Positions 44,328 to 53,934 of a DNA stretch of 64,000 nt are shown here, one piece after another (the stretch's first letter is position 1; each line of letters starts with the position of its first letter). Where the stretch lies: contig NZ_JAGHRE010000005.1 in assembly GCF_017743935.1 (NCBI RefSeq), positions 124,001 to 188,000 on the forward strand, in the 5' to 3' direction. The notes under the pieces are model-generated. The model was not told the origin of the DNA and did no database searches. It saw nothing but the letters and a program-made list of their open reading frames with translations. A program made the translations under genes and the position numbers. This DNA is from Tropicibacter sp. R16_0. Its GTDB lineage: Bacteria > Pseudomonadota > Alphaproteobacteria > Rhodobacterales > Rhodobacteraceae.

Positions 44328-45377
44328 TTACGCGGCCCCTGTTCCGCACACGGGGCAATCGGCGCGTTTGGACAGCGTGATCTTGCGACTTTCCCCGTAT
44401 AGCGCGTCATAGATCAGCATCTCGCCTTTGAGCACCGCCCCGGCCCCCGTGATCAGCTTGACCGCCTCGACTGCCATCATGGACCCGACCACGCCCGGCA
44501 GCGGGCCGATCACACCGGCCTCGGAGCAGGAGGGTGCCAGACCCGGAGGCGGGGCTTCGGGGAAGATACACTGATAGCAGGGGCCTGTGTCCGCCGGGTG
44601 AAACACGCTCAACTGCCCCTCCCATTGTGCCAAAGCACCCGAGATCAGCGGTTTGCCCAGTTTCACTGCCGTTTCATTGGCCAGATAGCGGGTCTCGAAA
44701 TTGTCGGTGCCATCGAGGATCAAGTCATAGTCAGCAAACAGCTCGGCCGCGATGTCGGCTGTCAGGCGGCGGTTGTAGGGGCGCACGGTGACGTTGGGGT
44801 TTTGCGCCTCCATCGCCATTTGAGCCGAGAACACCTTGGGCACGCCGATGTCTGCATCGCGGTGTATCACCTGGCGTTGCAGGTTGGCGTTTTCGACCAC
44901 GTCATCGTCGATCACCCCGATGGTGCCGACGCCAACCGCCGCGAGGTATTGCAACGCAGGCGCGCCCAGACCACCTGCCCCAATGACCAGCACCTTTGCC
45001 TGTTTCAGGCGTTTCTGCCCCGGTCCGCCCAACTCGCGCAAGACGATGTGGCGGGCATAGCGTTCAAGCTCGGTATCGGAAAAACTGCCTGATGGTTTGG
45101 GCGCCTGCTCGGCAGGCTCGGTCGTGGTGCGAGACCGCAATGCCCGAACGAAACGCGAGTACCCCAGGATCAGAGCAACGGCACCGGTCAGGATCAGCCA
45201 CAGCGCCGGGGATTGCCCGGTGGCCTCGCGCACCGGGTGGCCATCCGGCAGTGCGAACTGCAGCAACAACACCAGCGCCAGCAACCCGCCCATGAGCGTC
45301 AACCGCGCCTGACGGGATACTCCCATCACCATGCCGATGCCCCAGAGCATCGCGGCCATGCCCAAAACCAGAAGCAT
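44328..45377 (-). CDS. Membrane-anchored HesA/MoeB/ThiF-family E1-like protein
   Basis: A 349-residue fusion. Residues 1-80 hold three hydrophobic helices (about 2-20, 25-43, 56-78); residues about 98-349 form an adenylation domain that activates a ubiquitin-like sulfur carrier: VIGAGGLGAPALQYLA nucleotide motif, DGTDNFETR, zinc cysteines CYQC and CPVC, and the SCSEAGVIGPLPG loop. MoeB and ThiF of E. coli are soluble, so a membrane anchor is unusual. No MoaD/ThiS-like gene adjoins it. It starts within the dut stop (TGATG) and is co-translated with dut. Confidence 0.85.
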   Translation of the reverse strand: MLLVLGMAAMLWGIGMVMGVSRQARLTLMGGLLALVLLLQFALPDGHPVREATGQSPALWLILTGAVALILGYSRFVRALRSRTTTEPAEQAPKPSGSFSDTELERYARHIVLRELGGPGQKRLKQAKVLVIGAGGLGAPALQYLAAVGVGTIGVIDDDVVENANLQRQVIHRDADIGVPKVFSAQMAMEAQNPNVTVRPYNRRLTADIAAELFADYDLILDGTDNFETRYLANETAVKLGKPLISGALAQWEGQLSVFHPADTGPCYQCIFPEAPPPGLAPSCSEAGVIGPLPGVVGSMMAVEAVKLITGAGAVLKGEMLIYDALYGESRKITLSKRADCPVCGTGAA

Positions 45378-45832
45378 CAGCCGCGCCCGGTCGAGCCGAA
45401 ACCGCCGCTGCCGCGCTCGGTGTCACTCAGACCGTCCACAAGGTCGAACTGCGCCTGCAGAACAGGGGCCACGATCAGCTGTGCAATGCGCTCGCCATGC
45501 GCCACCTCAAACGGCTCGGTACCCGCATTCAGCAAGATCACCCCAAGGGGGCCGCGATAGTCGCTGTCGATGGTGCCTGGCGTATTGGGCAGTGTAATGC
45601 CGTGTTTCAATGCAAGGCCCGAGCGCGGCCGCACCTGGACCTCAAACCCTGCCGGGATTTCAAGCCGCAAACCGGTGGGGATCAGTGCCCGTGCACCGGG
45701 GGCCAGAACCACACCAGTGCGGTCCGGGAAATTGGCACGCACGTCGGCACCGGCCGCCCCGGCCGTTTCATAGCTGGGCAGTGCGATCTGCGGATCGCTG
45801 TCTTCGTCTCTGATGACCCGGATGGCTACCAT
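45377..45832 (-). CDS. dut: dUTP diphosphatase
   Basis: A 151-residue trimeric dUTPase that hydrolyses dUTP to dUMP and keeps uracil out of DNA. Motifs include [28 protein letters not shown] and the C-terminal [11 protein letters not shown] that closes over the active site. AGGAGG lies eight bases before the chosen ATG. It follows coaBC by 30 bp; the coaBC-dut order is common in proteobacteria. Confidence 0.94.
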   Translation of the reverse strand: MVAIRVIRDEDSDPQIALPSYETAGAAGADVRANFPDRTGVVLAPGARALIPTGLRLEIPAGFEVQVRPRSGLALKHGITLPNTPGTIDSDYRGPLGVILLNAGTEPFEVAHGERIAQLIVAPVLQAQFDLVDGLSDTERGSGGFGSTGRG

Positions 45833-45862
45833 TTGCTGGCCTCCTGCTTGCATGTTCTTTTG

Positions 45863-47059
45863 TTAGCCGGCCAGCTTTGCTGCTATTCGCTCAGCCAATT
45901 GCGTTGCCACGTCGGATTTGCTCATGCGGGGCCATTCTTCGGCACCTGTGTCCGAGATTAGGATGACGGCGTTTTCAGCCCCCCCCATGATGCCGGTCGC
46001 CGGGCTGACGTCATTGGCCACGATCCAATCACAACCCTTGCGCAGCCGCTTAGCGGTGGCGTTTTCGATGACGTCATTGGTTTCTGCGGCAAAACCCACA
46101 ACCAGCCCCGGCCTGCCCTGCTCCATCCGCGAGACGGTTTTCAGGATGTCGGGATTTTCGGCGAACTCCAGAACGGGCAAGCCATCCTTGCTTTTCTTAA
46201 GCTTCCGGTCCGAGGCACTGGCAACACGCCAATCGGCTACAGCGGCGGCGAAGACCCCCGCGTCCACGGGCAAAGAAGCCTGCACCGCATCGGCCATTTC
46301 GCGGGCGCTTTGGACGGTCACAACCTCAACCCCATCCGGCGGGGGAACGTCAGCGGGACCCGTCACAAAGACCACATGAGCCCCCAACGACGCCAACGCC
46401 CGCGCAACGGCCGTGCCTTGCGCGCCGGACGAGCGGTTGGCGATGTAGCGAACTGGGTCAATGGGTTCGTGCGTCGGGCCGGATGTGACCAGGATACGTT
46501 TGCCCTGCAACGGACCCTCAGCAAAATGCGCCTCGACAGCGGCCACGATTTCAAGCGGTTCCGACATGCGGCCCGGACCGTATTCACCGCAGGCCATGTC
46601 GCCGTCGTTGGGACCAACAAATGCGATCCCATCAGCCGCCAGCGTGGCCCGGTTGCGCTGTGTCGCGGGATGCTCCCACATGCGAACGTTCATGGCCGGG
46701 GCCAGCAGAACCGGCGTGTCCGTGGCCATCAACAGGGTCGAGGCCAGATCGTTGGCCAGACCGGATGCCATTTTGCCCATAAGGTCGGCGGTCGCAGGCG
46801 CAACCACCACCAGATCGGCAGAGCGCGACAGCTGAATATGGCCCATCTCGGCCTCATCCGTCAGATCAAAGAGATCGCGGTAAACCTTGGTTCCTGCAAG
46901 AGCCGATACAGAAAGGGGGGTCACAAACTCTTCGGCCGCCTTGGTCAGGACGGCCGTCACCTCGGCGCCGCGTTCGCGCAGGCGGCGGATCAGGTCGAGG
47001 GACTTATAGGCCGCAATCCCGCCTCCGATGATCAGAAGTATACGCTTGGATGCCAGCAT
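45863..47059 (-). CDS. coaBC: Bifunctional phosphopantothenoylcysteine synthetase/decarboxylase
   Basis: A 398-residue two-domain enzyme of coenzyme A synthesis. The flavin-binding CoaC half contains GGGIAAYKSLDLIRRL and PAMNVRMWEHP; the CoaB half contains VTSGPTHEPIDPVR and the catalytic-loop IVANDVS. First gene of coaBC-dut-ThiF-like. Confidence 0.95.
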   Translation of the reverse strand: MLASKRILLIIGGGIAAYKSLDLIRRLRERGAEVTAVLTKAAEEFVTPLSVSALAGTKVYRDLFDLTDEAEMGHIQLSRSADLVVVAPATADLMGKMASGLANDLASTLLMATDTPVLLAPAMNVRMWEHPATQRNRATLAADGIAFVGPNDGDMACGEYGPGRMSEPLEIVAAVEAHFAEGPLQGKRILVTSGPTHEPIDPVRYIANRSSGAQGTAVARALASLGAHVVFVTGPADVPPPDGVEVVTVQSAREMADAVQASLPVDAGVFAAAVADWRVASASDRKLKKSKDGLPVLEFAENPDILKTVSRMEQGRPGLVVGFAAETNDVIENATAKRLRKGCDWIVANDVSPATGIMGGAENAVILISDTGAEEWPRMSKSDVATQLAERIAAKLAG

Positions 47060-47150
47060 GGCTGCCCCCTTCCCGTTTCGGATGCCCCGTATTCAGCCCG
47101 GCAGACATTAGGCAAAGCCGGCCGCAACCTCCAGCCGATTTTAGCGGGCT

Positions 47151-47984
47151 TCAATCAGCAGCTTTTTGAAACACCGCGCAGGGGTCTTCGCGTTCGACTG
47201 CAGGCGCATCCAGAACCGCGTCAAAGGTCCCCTGGATCGCCCCCCCTTCGGATTGCCCCAACACAAACACGCGCAAACCCGGCTGCATCCGGGACAAGAA
47301 GCTGGGAATGCCCCAATCCTTGCGCGCATGACCATTCCCAGTGATCACGACAACCGGACCGCCAGTATCTTCGATCGCGGTAAGGATCGCGCGGGTCAGC
47401 ACTGCATCCCGCAGGCGTTGGATTTGAACCAAGACCGGCGCCATCTCGGCAGGCAGTGCGTCACAGTGTGCTGCCATCTGTCCAGCTTCGCGCGCTGCCT
47501 TTTCCTCGTCTGGAAGGGGAACGGTCAACCCATAGCGCGCTGCGTCTGCGCCAAGCGCCACGGCGGGGCCCGCATCCATCGCGGCCATCGCGGCCTCACG
47601 CGGGACAAGCGCGCCATAAATGGGGGCGTCGGGCGCTGCGTTGAAGATCGGAAGGTACATGGACAGCGGTGGCCACCCCAACTCGGCCCACCGGATAGCG
47701 GCCGCCAGCTTTTCCGGGTCGGACAGCAGCTTGCGATTGATCCGGCTTGCGCCCTCGTCTGTCAGCATCTCCCACACCATGGCGCGGGGTTCCAGCGCGG
47801 CTGTAACGTCGCGCTGAACGCGGTGATGCACGGGGTTGTCGTGCACTTCTCCCACGATCACCACATCAGCACCCGCCATTTTCAGCATAATCTCGTCGGG
47901 CACCAGTTCAGACGCCAAGGCCGCCCGGATCGGGGCGGCCACAAACGCCACACAGGCGCAGATCAGAATCGCAACATGTCTCAT
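47151..47984 (-). CDS. ChaN-family protein, exported
   Basis: A 277-residue ChaN/PhuW-like protein: GEVHDNPVHHRVQ near the N-terminus supplies the histidines that in Campylobacter ChaN bind haem, and ITGNGHARKDWG closes the site. It has a signal peptide (MRHVAILICACVAFVAAP) but no clear lipobox. Haem or metal binding is inferred. The start overlaps the rpoH stop by four bases (ATGA), so it is translated with the sigma factor. Confidence 0.82.
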   Translation of the reverse strand: MRHVAILICACVAFVAAPIRAALASELVPDEIMLKMAGADVVIVGEVHDNPVHHRVQRDVTAALEPRAMVWEMLTDEGASRINRKLLSDPEKLAAAIRWAELGWPPLSMYLPIFNAAPDAPIYGALVPREAAMAAMDAGPAVALGADAARYGLTVPLPDEEKAAREAGQMAAHCDALPAEMAPVLVQIQRLRDAVLTRAILTAIEDTGGPVVVITGNGHARKDWGIPSFLSRMQPGLRVFVLGQSEGGAIQGTFDAVLDAPAVEREDPCAVFQKAAD

Positions 47985-48859
47985 GCGAGGAAGTGTTGCA
48001 CCTCGTGCGATTCAGCTTCAAGGCTTTTGCGCATCTTGGCAAAAGCGGCGGCTTCAAGCTGACGAACCCGTTCCTTGGAAAGGCTGAGTTCCTGACCCAG
48101 GCTTTCCAGCGTCCGGGGCGTGTCGCGCAGCTTGCGCTCACGAATGATGAACTGTTCACGGGGGTTGAGCGCCGTCATCGCCTTGAGCAGCCATTCACGC
48201 AGCTGCGCGGTGTCATGGGCGTTTTCAACATGCTCAGCCGCCTGATCGCTTTCGTCCTCAAGCGCGTCGATCCATTCACGACCATCCTCGTCCGCCGACT
48301 GCACGGCGTTGAGCGAAAAGTCAGAGCCTGCCAAACGGCCATGCATCATCTCAACATCCCTGAGGGGCACCCCAATCTCTAGCGCGATCATCTCATGTAG
48401 TTGATGACGATCCAGCGCGGCGCCCTCGCTGGCGGCTTCTCGCTCGAACTTGGCTTGAACCCGGCGCATATTGAAGAACAGAGATTTCTGGGACGAGGTT
48501 GAACCCGTCCGCACCATCGACCAATTGCGCATCACGTAGTCCTGGATGCTAGCCTTGATCCACCAGACAGCGTAGGTCGAAAAGCGCACGCCGCGATCCG
48601 GGTCGAACTTGTCTGCGGCTTTCATCAAGCCCAATCCAGCCTCTTGAATCAAATCGTTCATTGGCGCGCCATAGCGCTTGAACTTGGCCGCCATCGAGAT
48701 AGCTAATCGCATGTAAGCATTGATCAGACGGTGCAGAGCCTCTTCGTCGCGGTGATCCCGCCACGCATAGGCCAATTCCCGTTCGGTTTCGGCATCCAGC
48801 AACTCTGCCTTCATCGCTTTGCGCGACATCGAGGTGTCGCGTGCATTGTCCAAGGCCAT
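47981..48859 (-). CDS. rpoH: RNA polymerase sigma-32-family factor RpoH, RpoHII-like
   Basis: A 292-residue heat-shock-type sigma factor. Region 2 reads DLIQEAGLGLMKAADKFDP and ASIQDYVMRNWSMVR; the RpoH box area GSTSSQKSLFFNMRR and the region 4 helix-turn-helix (LSKERVRQLEAAAF) are intact. Roseobacters carry two RpoH types; the RNWSMVR/SQKSLFFNMRR wording and the promoter match suggest the second, which in Rhodobacter sphaeroides belongs to the singlet-oxygen response. The start is the first ATG after GAGAG; it is co-translated with the ChaN-like gene. Confidence 0.87.
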   Translation of the reverse strand: MALDNARDTSMSRKAMKAELLDAETERELAYAWRDHRDEEALHRLINAYMRLAISMAAKFKRYGAPMNDLIQEAGLGLMKAADKFDPDRGVRFSTYAVWWIKASIQDYVMRNWSMVRTGSTSSQKSLFFNMRRVQAKFEREAASEGAALDRHQLHEMIALEIGVPLRDVEMMHGRLAGSDFSLNAVQSADEDGREWIDALEDESDQAAEHVENAHDTAQLREWLLKAMTALNPREQFIIRERKLRDTPRTLESLGQELSLSKERVRQLEAAAFAKMRKSLEAESHEVQHFLA

Positions 48860-48917
48860 ACATCTCTCCCCAAATGTGCGGCACGCCTGCCGTGGCTTGT
48901 TTTACGCGTTCTCAGTG

Positions 48918-48945
48918 GATACGCAGGGAAACGTCAGGCGGATCA
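48918..48945 (-). promoter_or_regulatory. Sigma-E (ECF11)-like promoter of rpoH
   Basis: TGATCC (-35) and CGTATC (-10), read on the minus strand and separated by 16 bases, match the form described for the photo-oxidative-stress sigma-E of Rhodobacter sphaeroides, whose targets include rpoHII. Transcription would begin about 50 bases before the rpoH start codon. Confidence 0.6.
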
Positions 48946-48961
48946 AAATTAAGGTAATAAC

Positions 48962-49483
48962 TTGTTTCCAAAATTCACCTTTGTCTTTGGGGGTGCTGCA
49001 TCGGGCAAATCGGCCTACGCAGAACAACTTGTTGTTTCGTCAGGAAAAACCCGGTTTTATCTGGCCACTTCACAAGTGTTTGATGCCGAAATGCAGGCCA
49101 AAATTGATCGCCATATTCTGCAGCGTGGAGCCGGGTGGCACACCATCGAGGCCCCTTTGGAGTTGGCTGAGACCCTGTCTGAGCTGACCGCAGATGACGT
49201 CTGCTTGATCGACTGTGCCACGATGTGGCTGAGCAATCATCTGCTGGCGGAAAGTGATCTGGAACCGGCTCAGGATCGGCTGTTGGACGCCATTGCGGAC
49301 ACGCCTGCATCAGTTGTCGTCGTCTCGAACGAGGTGGGCCACGGGATCGTCCCGGATAACGCCCTGGCCCGCAAGTTTCGCGAGGCACAGGGCAGGCTGA
49401 ACATCGCGTTGGCGGCCAAGGCCGATCTGGTGATTTCCGTCACCGTTGGCCTACCTCAGTTGCTGAAAGGACAATTGCCATGA
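48962..49483 (+). CDS. cobU: Adenosylcobinamide kinase/guanylyltransferase
   Basis: A 173-residue enzyme that phosphorylates adenosylcobinamide and adds GMP in cobalamin synthesis and salvage. The P-loop is FGGAASGKSAYAE at about 9-21, and LIDCATMWLSNHLL and SNEVGHGIVP are family motifs. The TTG start has AAGG seven bases upstream and gives the expected length. The stop overlaps the next start (ATGA). Divergent from rpoH. Confidence 0.9.
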   Translation: MFPKFTFVFGGAASGKSAYAEQLVVSSGKTRFYLATSQVFDAEMQAKIDRHILQRGAGWHTIEAPLELAETLSELTADDVCLIDCATMWLSNHLLAESDLEPAQDRLLDAIADTPASVVVVSNEVGHGIVPDNALARKFREAQGRLNIALAAKADLVISVTVGLPQLLKGQLP

Positions 49484-50064
49484 CCACGACCCGTCTGCAC
49501 ATGGTGCGCCACGGACCAACCCACGCCAAGTCCATGGTGGGCTGGTCCGACCTGCCCGCCGATCTGAGCGATACGGCCGCCATTGCGCGCCTGTCCGACC
49601 ATCTGCCGGAATCGGCGATCGTCATATCATCGGATCTGTCCCGAGCCGCAGACACTGCCAGTGCCATTCAGGGCAGCCGCACCCGCCTGCCCCATCACCC
49701 CGACCTGCGCGAAATCAATTTCGGCGACTGGGAGCTGCGCCGTTTTGCTGAAATCGATGCCGAAGACCCGGCCCGCATCCGAGCCTACTGGGAAACGCCC
49801 GGCGACGTGCGCCCACCAAACGGAGAAAGCTGGAACGAGGTTTGCGCCCGCGTGGATGCGGCCATCGATACCCTGCTTGCCTCACACACAGGCCATGACC
49901 TGATCATTGTGGCGCATTTCGGGGTCATCCTGACCCAGGTGCAGCGCGCCCTGCGTCTGGATGCTGAACAAGCCTTTGGTCACAAGATCGACAACCTGTC
50001 GGTGACAGAGCTCACGCACCATCCAAAAGGGTGGGACGTGCACCGGATCAATCACCTTCCGTGA
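49480..50064 (+). CDS. cobC: Histidine phosphatase, CobC-like
   Basis: A 194-residue phosphoglycerate-mutase-fold phosphatase with MVRHGPTHA (the phosphorylated histidine) and VAHFGV. Coupled by a four-base overlap to cobU, it probably removes phosphate from alpha-ribazole phosphate in lower-ligand formation. Many enzymes share this fold; the assignment rests on the neighbour. Confidence 0.8.
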   Translation: MTTTRLHMVRHGPTHAKSMVGWSDLPADLSDTAAIARLSDHLPESAIVISSDLSRAADTASAIQGSRTRLPHHPDLREINFGDWELRRFAEIDAEDPARIRAYWETPGDVRPPNGESWNEVCARVDAAIDTLLASHTGHDLIIVAHFGVILTQVQRALRLDAEQAFGHKIDNLSVTELTHHPKGWDVHRINHLP

Positions 50065-50124
50065 TGTGAAGGCGCACAAAAATCCGATTTACCGATGGGT
50101 TGAGAGCCCTTTACCCTCGCGCGC

Positions 50125-50997
50125 ATGACCTACGACCTTTTCATCGGTGACCGGCTGTTTTCAAGCTGGTCCATGCGCGGGTGGCTGATGCTCGAGAAAT
50201 TCGGCATCCCCCACCGGACCCACATGATCGGCCTTTATTCCGGGACCATGGCCGCAGACATGGCACCGCTTGCGCCTGCCCGACTGGTGCCAACCCTGCG
50301 CACAGCAGCCGGAACCGTTGTCGGTGAAAGCCTGGCGATGGCCGAAACGCTTGCCGAAGAGAACCCCGATGCGGGCTTGTGGCCCTCAGACCCGGCGGCC
50401 CGCGCTGCAGCACGCTGGCTCTGTGCCGAAATGGTCGCAGGGTTTGGGGCCTTGCGAGGCGAATGCCCGATGCAGCTTCTGCATTGCTACGAGGGGTTCG
50501 AGCCTTCACCCGAAACGCGGACCGATCTTGAACGGATCGAAACCCTTTGGGCACATGCCCGGTCCGTTTCAGGCGCGACCACAGGTCCGCTGTTCGGCAC
50601 CTATTCTCTGGCGGATGTGTTCTATACCCCCGTTGCCGCCCGCATCATTGGCTATGGCTTGCCCGTGTCCGAGGCCAACCGCGCCTATTGCCTTGAGCTG
50701 TTGTCGGATCTGGCCGTGCGTCAATGGCGGGCGATGGGGCTGACCAAGACGTATGATCCGTTTCCCTACCCCGTCGACCTGCCAACATCCCCTTGGCCGA
50801 TTACAAGCCGCAAGGCCAAAGCGGTCGAGGCGACATCCGGCGAGAACGCGCATTGCCCCTATTCGGGCAAACCGGTGCAGGATTTCCTGGAACTCGATGG
50901 TCAGATCTGGGGCCTGTGCAACCCGTTCTGTCGCGACAAAACCGTCGCCGACCCCGAGGCCTGGCCCGCCTTCGTGGAAATGATCGAGGCGCGTTAA
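50125..50997 (+). CDS. Glutathione S-transferase with C-terminal YHS/TRASH-like metal finger
   Basis: A 290-residue protein. Residues 1-210 form a GST: thioredoxin-like domain with FSSWSMRGWL (candidate catalytic serine) and an all-helical second domain. The last ~50 residues (about 241-286) are an extension: CPYSGKPV (C244), an ELDG strand, CNPFCRDK (C265, C269) and DPEAWPAFV. That order matches YHS/TRASH metal fingers except that the second cysteine is Ser247, leaving three. Ordinary GSTs stop near residue 220. Whether the finger binds metal is untested. Confidence 0.8.
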   Translation: MTYDLFIGDRLFSSWSMRGWLMLEKFGIPHRTHMIGLYSGTMAADMAPLAPARLVPTLRTAAGTVVGESLAMAETLAEENPDAGLWPSDPAARAAARWLCAEMVAGFGALRGECPMQLLHCYEGFEPSPETRTDLERIETLWAHARSVSGATTGPLFGTYSLADVFYTPVAARIIGYGLPVSEANRAYCLELLSDLAVRQWRAMGLTKTYDPFPYPVDLPTSPWPITSRKAKAVEATSGENAHCPYSGKPVQDFLELDGQIWGLCNPFCRDKTVADPEAWPAFVEMIEAR

Positions 50998-51009
50998 CCT
51001 TTCCTAAAC
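50994..51009. promoter_or_regulatory. CtrA-like site before comM
   Basis: TTAA-N7-TAAAC, one base from the CtrA consensus TTAA-N7-TTAAC, overlaps the stop codon of the GST gene and lies about 47 bases before the comM start. A GTTAACC half-site follows at about 51032. CtrA controls gene-transfer and competence functions in this family. Confidence 0.45.
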
Positions 51010-51055
51010 CACGCGGGCGCTAGCAATGTCTTGTTAACCAATGAACAGGACAGAG

Positions 51056-52570
51056 ATGGTCGCCCGCGCCTATACCGTTGCCTTTCAAGGCGTTGACGCC
51101 CGATTGGTCGAGGTGCAATGCGCCGTTACCCCCGGTCTGCCTGCGTTTTCTATCGTGGGCCTGCCGGACAAGGCCGTGTCCGAGGCACGCGACCGGGTGC
51201 GCTCGGCTCTGAGTTCGATGGCGATTGCACTGCCTTCGAAACGGATCACCATTAACCTCTCGCCCGCTGACTTGCCGAAAGAGGGCAGCCATTTCGACCT
51301 GCCAATAGCGTTGTCTCTGCTCGCCGCGCTTGAAATCGTGCCCAAGGAAACTGCGGAACAAACCGTCGCCCTGGGCGAACTGTCGCTCGATGGCTCCTTG
51401 GTTCCTGTGGTCGGCGCCCTGCCTGCTGCCATGGCTGCGGCCGACGACGACCGGATGTTGCTTTGCCCACAAGCCTCCAGCGCCGAAGCCGCCTGGGTTG
51501 ATGCCGCGCAAGTGATCGGTGCCGATACGCTGGCCACCGTTGTGCGCCACTACACCGGCCAGGCCCCGCTGCCCCCCGCCACCGCCGGAGAGATACATTC
51601 CGATCCCTTCGCCAAGGACCTGCGCGACGTGAAAGGTCAGGAACGGGCCAAACGCGCCTTGGAAATTGCGGCTGCTGGACGCCACCACATGATCATGATC
51701 GGCACGCCCGGGTCCGGTAAATCCATGCTGGCCGCACGCATTCCCGGTATCTTGCCGCCTCTAAGCGCCGCTGAAGCACTGAGCACATCTATGATCCATT
51801 CGCTCAGCGGCCTACTGGACGAGGGCGGAATTTCCATGACGCGACCCTTCCGCGAACCGCACCACACCGCGTCCATGGCCGCCATCGTGGGCGGTGGAAA
51901 AGGCGCCAAACCGGGTGAGATTTCCCTGGCGCACAACGGGGTGCTCTTCATGGATGAGTTTCCAGAATTCTCGCGCACAGTTCTGGAAACCCTGCGCCAA
52001 CCCATCGAGACTGGCGAGGTCATGGTCGCCCGCGCCAATGCGCATGTGAAATACCCCTGCAAGTTCATGCTGGTGGCCGCCGCCAACCCCTGCAAATGCG
52101 GCTACATGACGGACCCTGCCCGGGCCTGCTCGCGGGCGCCGGTCTGTGGTGAAGACTACCTGGGGCGCATATCTGGCCCGTTGATGGACCGTTTCGATTT
52201 ACGGATCGAAGTGCCGCCCGTGGGGTTTGCCGACCTCGACCTGCCGCCATCAGGCGACCGGTCGGAAACCGTCGCCGCCCGCGTGGCGGCCGCCCGCACC
52301 GTGCAGGCCGAGCGGTTTTGTGACACTCCGGACGCCGCACAAAACGCTGATGCCGAGGGTTCAGTACTCGAAGCCATCGCCACACCGGACAAAGAAGGCA
52401 AAGAGATGCTCTTGAAGGCCGCCGACCGGTTCGGTCTGTCAGCGCGCGCCTATCACCGCATCTTGCGGGTGGCGCGCACGATTGCCGATCTTGACGGGTC
52501 AGAGCCCGTGCGCAAACCCCATGTTGCCGAAGCGCTGAGTTTTCGGATCACGACAAAGGCCTACGCCTGA
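51056..52570 (+). CDS. comM: YifB/ComM-family Mg-chelatase-like AAA+ ATPase
   Basis: A 504-residue hexameric helicase-like ATPase that promotes branch migration during natural transformation. The N-terminal LonC-like domain is followed by Walker [10 protein letters not shown], Walker [10 protein letters not shown] and the zinc cysteines in [15 protein letters not shown]. The second ATG is preferred since AGGA lies five bases upstream and the family starts there. Its last ten bases overlap the convergent gshB. Confidence 0.92.
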   Translation: MVARAYTVAFQGVDARLVEVQCAVTPGLPAFSIVGLPDKAVSEARDRVRSALSSMAIALPSKRITINLSPADLPKEGSHFDLPIALSLLAALEIVPKETAEQTVALGELSLDGSLVPVVGALPAAMAAADDDRMLLCPQASSAEAAWVDAAQVIGADTLATVVRHYTGQAPLPPATAGEIHSDPFAKDLRDVKGQERAKRALEIAAAGRHHMIMIGTPGSGKSMLAARIPGILPPLSAAEALSTSMIHSLSGLLDEGGISMTRPFREPHHTASMAAIVGGGKGAKPGEISLAHNGVLFMDEFPEFSRTVLETLRQPIETGEVMVARANAHVKYPCKFMLVAAANPCKCGYMTDPARACSRAPVCGEDYLGRISGPLMDRFDLRIEVPPVGFADLDLPPSGDRSETVAARVAAARTVQAERFCDTPDAAQNADAEGSVLEAIATPDKEGKEMLLKAADRFGLSARAYHRILRVARTIADLDGSEPVRKPHVAEALSFRITTKAYA

Positions 52571-53499
52571 ACCTTGCCCTCGATCGCTTGCCAGACTTTC
52601 TCGGCGATGTTGACGCCGTCGAAACGCTCAAGTTCCTGGATACCAGTGGGAGAGGTCACGTTGATCTCGGTCAGGTAGTCGCCGATCACGTCGATGCCGA
52701 CAAAAATCTGGCCCTTTTCGCGCAGCAAAGGCCCGATGGCGGCGCAGATTTCAAGATCGCGATCTGTCAGGCCGATCTTTTCGGGACGTCCACCGACATG
52801 CATGTTCGAGCGCGTCTCACCTGCGGCCGGGACACGATTGATCGCTCCAACCGGCTCACCATCAACCAGGATCACCCGCTTGTCACCGTTGCTGACGTCG
52901 GGCAGGAATTTCTGCACGATCAGCGGTTCACGGCTGAACCCGGTGAACAACTCATGCAGCGACGACAGGTTGCGATCGTTGGCGTCCAGACGGAACACGC
53001 CCGCGCCACCGTTGCCGTACAAGGGCTTGAGGATGATATCGCCGTGTTTGGCCTTGAACGCCTTGATGGTGTCCAGGTCGCGCGCAATCGTGGTGGGCGG
53101 GGTCAGGTCGGGGAAATCCAGAACCAGCAGCTTTTCAGGATAGTTGCGCACCCAGAACGGGTCATTGACCACCAGCGCCTGCCCCTTGAGCCGGTCCAGG
53201 AGATGGGTCGAGGTGATGTAGTGCATGTCGAACGGCGGGTCCTGACGCAACCAGACCACGTCGAAATCCGCCAGATCGACCTCGCGCATCTCTCCCAGAA
53301 CGGCCGGGTTACCCGCGACACGCTGCACTGTCATGTCATAGCCACGCGCAGTGATCCGCCCCTCTTGATAGGCCAAGTGGTCAGGGCTGTAGTAGAACAG
53401 CTCATGACCCCTTGCCTGCGCCTCTTCGGCAAGGCGGAACGAGCTGTCCGCATTGATGTCCACATTCCCGATCGGGTCCATCTGAAAGGCGATTTTCAT
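52561..53499 (-). CDS. gshB: Glutathione synthetase
   Basis: A 312-residue ATP-grasp ligase that adds glycine to gamma-glutamylcysteine. The N-terminus [19 protein letters not shown], the ATP-binding [14 protein letters not shown] and the C-terminal [12 protein letters not shown] are typical of bacterial GshB. AAGGA precedes the start. Third gene after rsmI and yraN on this strand, with a 62-bp gap. Confidence 0.95.
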   Translation of the reverse strand: MKIAFQMDPIGNVDINADSSFRLAEEAQARGHELFYYSPDHLAYQEGRITARGYDMTVQRVAGNPAVLGEMREVDLADFDVVWLRQDPPFDMHYITSTHLLDRLKGQALVVNDPFWVRNYPEKLLVLDFPDLTPPTTIARDLDTIKAFKAKHGDIILKPLYGNGGAGVFRLDANDRNLSSLHELFTGFSREPLIVQKFLPDVSNGDKRVILVDGEPVGAINRVPAAGETRSNMHVGGRPEKIGLTDRDLEICAAIGPLLREKGQIFVGIDVIGDYLTEINVTSPTGIQELERFDGVNIAEKVWQAIEGKVQA

Positions 53500-53561
53500 G
53501 GCGCGTCCTTGTTGTCTGCTGCCCGATACATGGCGCAGGCGCAGGCCAGGTTCAATGGGGT

Positions 53562-53933
53562 TCACCCCATCCCAATCGCATTCTCAAGGATTTGAACCTG
53601 TCCGGTCCCATCGACCAAGGCCACATCAAAACGTGCCTCGGTCAGTTGACCCTTTGGTTCATTTGCCAGGAATTCGGCACCGGCGGCATAGATTCGCTCG
53701 ATCTGTCTCGGTCCCAGACGCAAGGCCGCCTGATCGAGATTGCGGCTCTTCTTGACCTCGACAAAAACAACCGCGTCCCCGTCGCGCAGGATAAGATCAA
53801 TTTCGCCGGCTTGGCCCCGCCATCGGGTCTCCGTCAGTTTCAGCCCCAGCTCTGCATAGGTGCGTGCCACGATCTGTTCGGCGGCGTCACCTGCGTAATG
53901 AGCCATTGATCCGCGCCAGACCTGTGCTGTCAT
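53562..53933 (-). CDS. yraN: UPF0102 nuclease-fold protein YraN
   Basis: A 123-residue protein with the restriction-endonuclease-like core [19 protein letters not shown], in which the E...D...ExK residues form the metal site. Its biological role is not established. It lies one base after the rsmI stop, the same rsmI-yraN linkage as in E. coli. Confidence 0.9.
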   Translation of the reverse strand: MTAQVWRGSMAHYAGDAAEQIVARTYAELGLKLTETRWRGQAGEIDLILRDGDAVVFVEVKKSRNLDQAALRLGPRQIERIYAAGAEFLANEPKGQLTEARFDVALVDGTGQVQILENAIGMG

Positions 53934-53934
53934 A

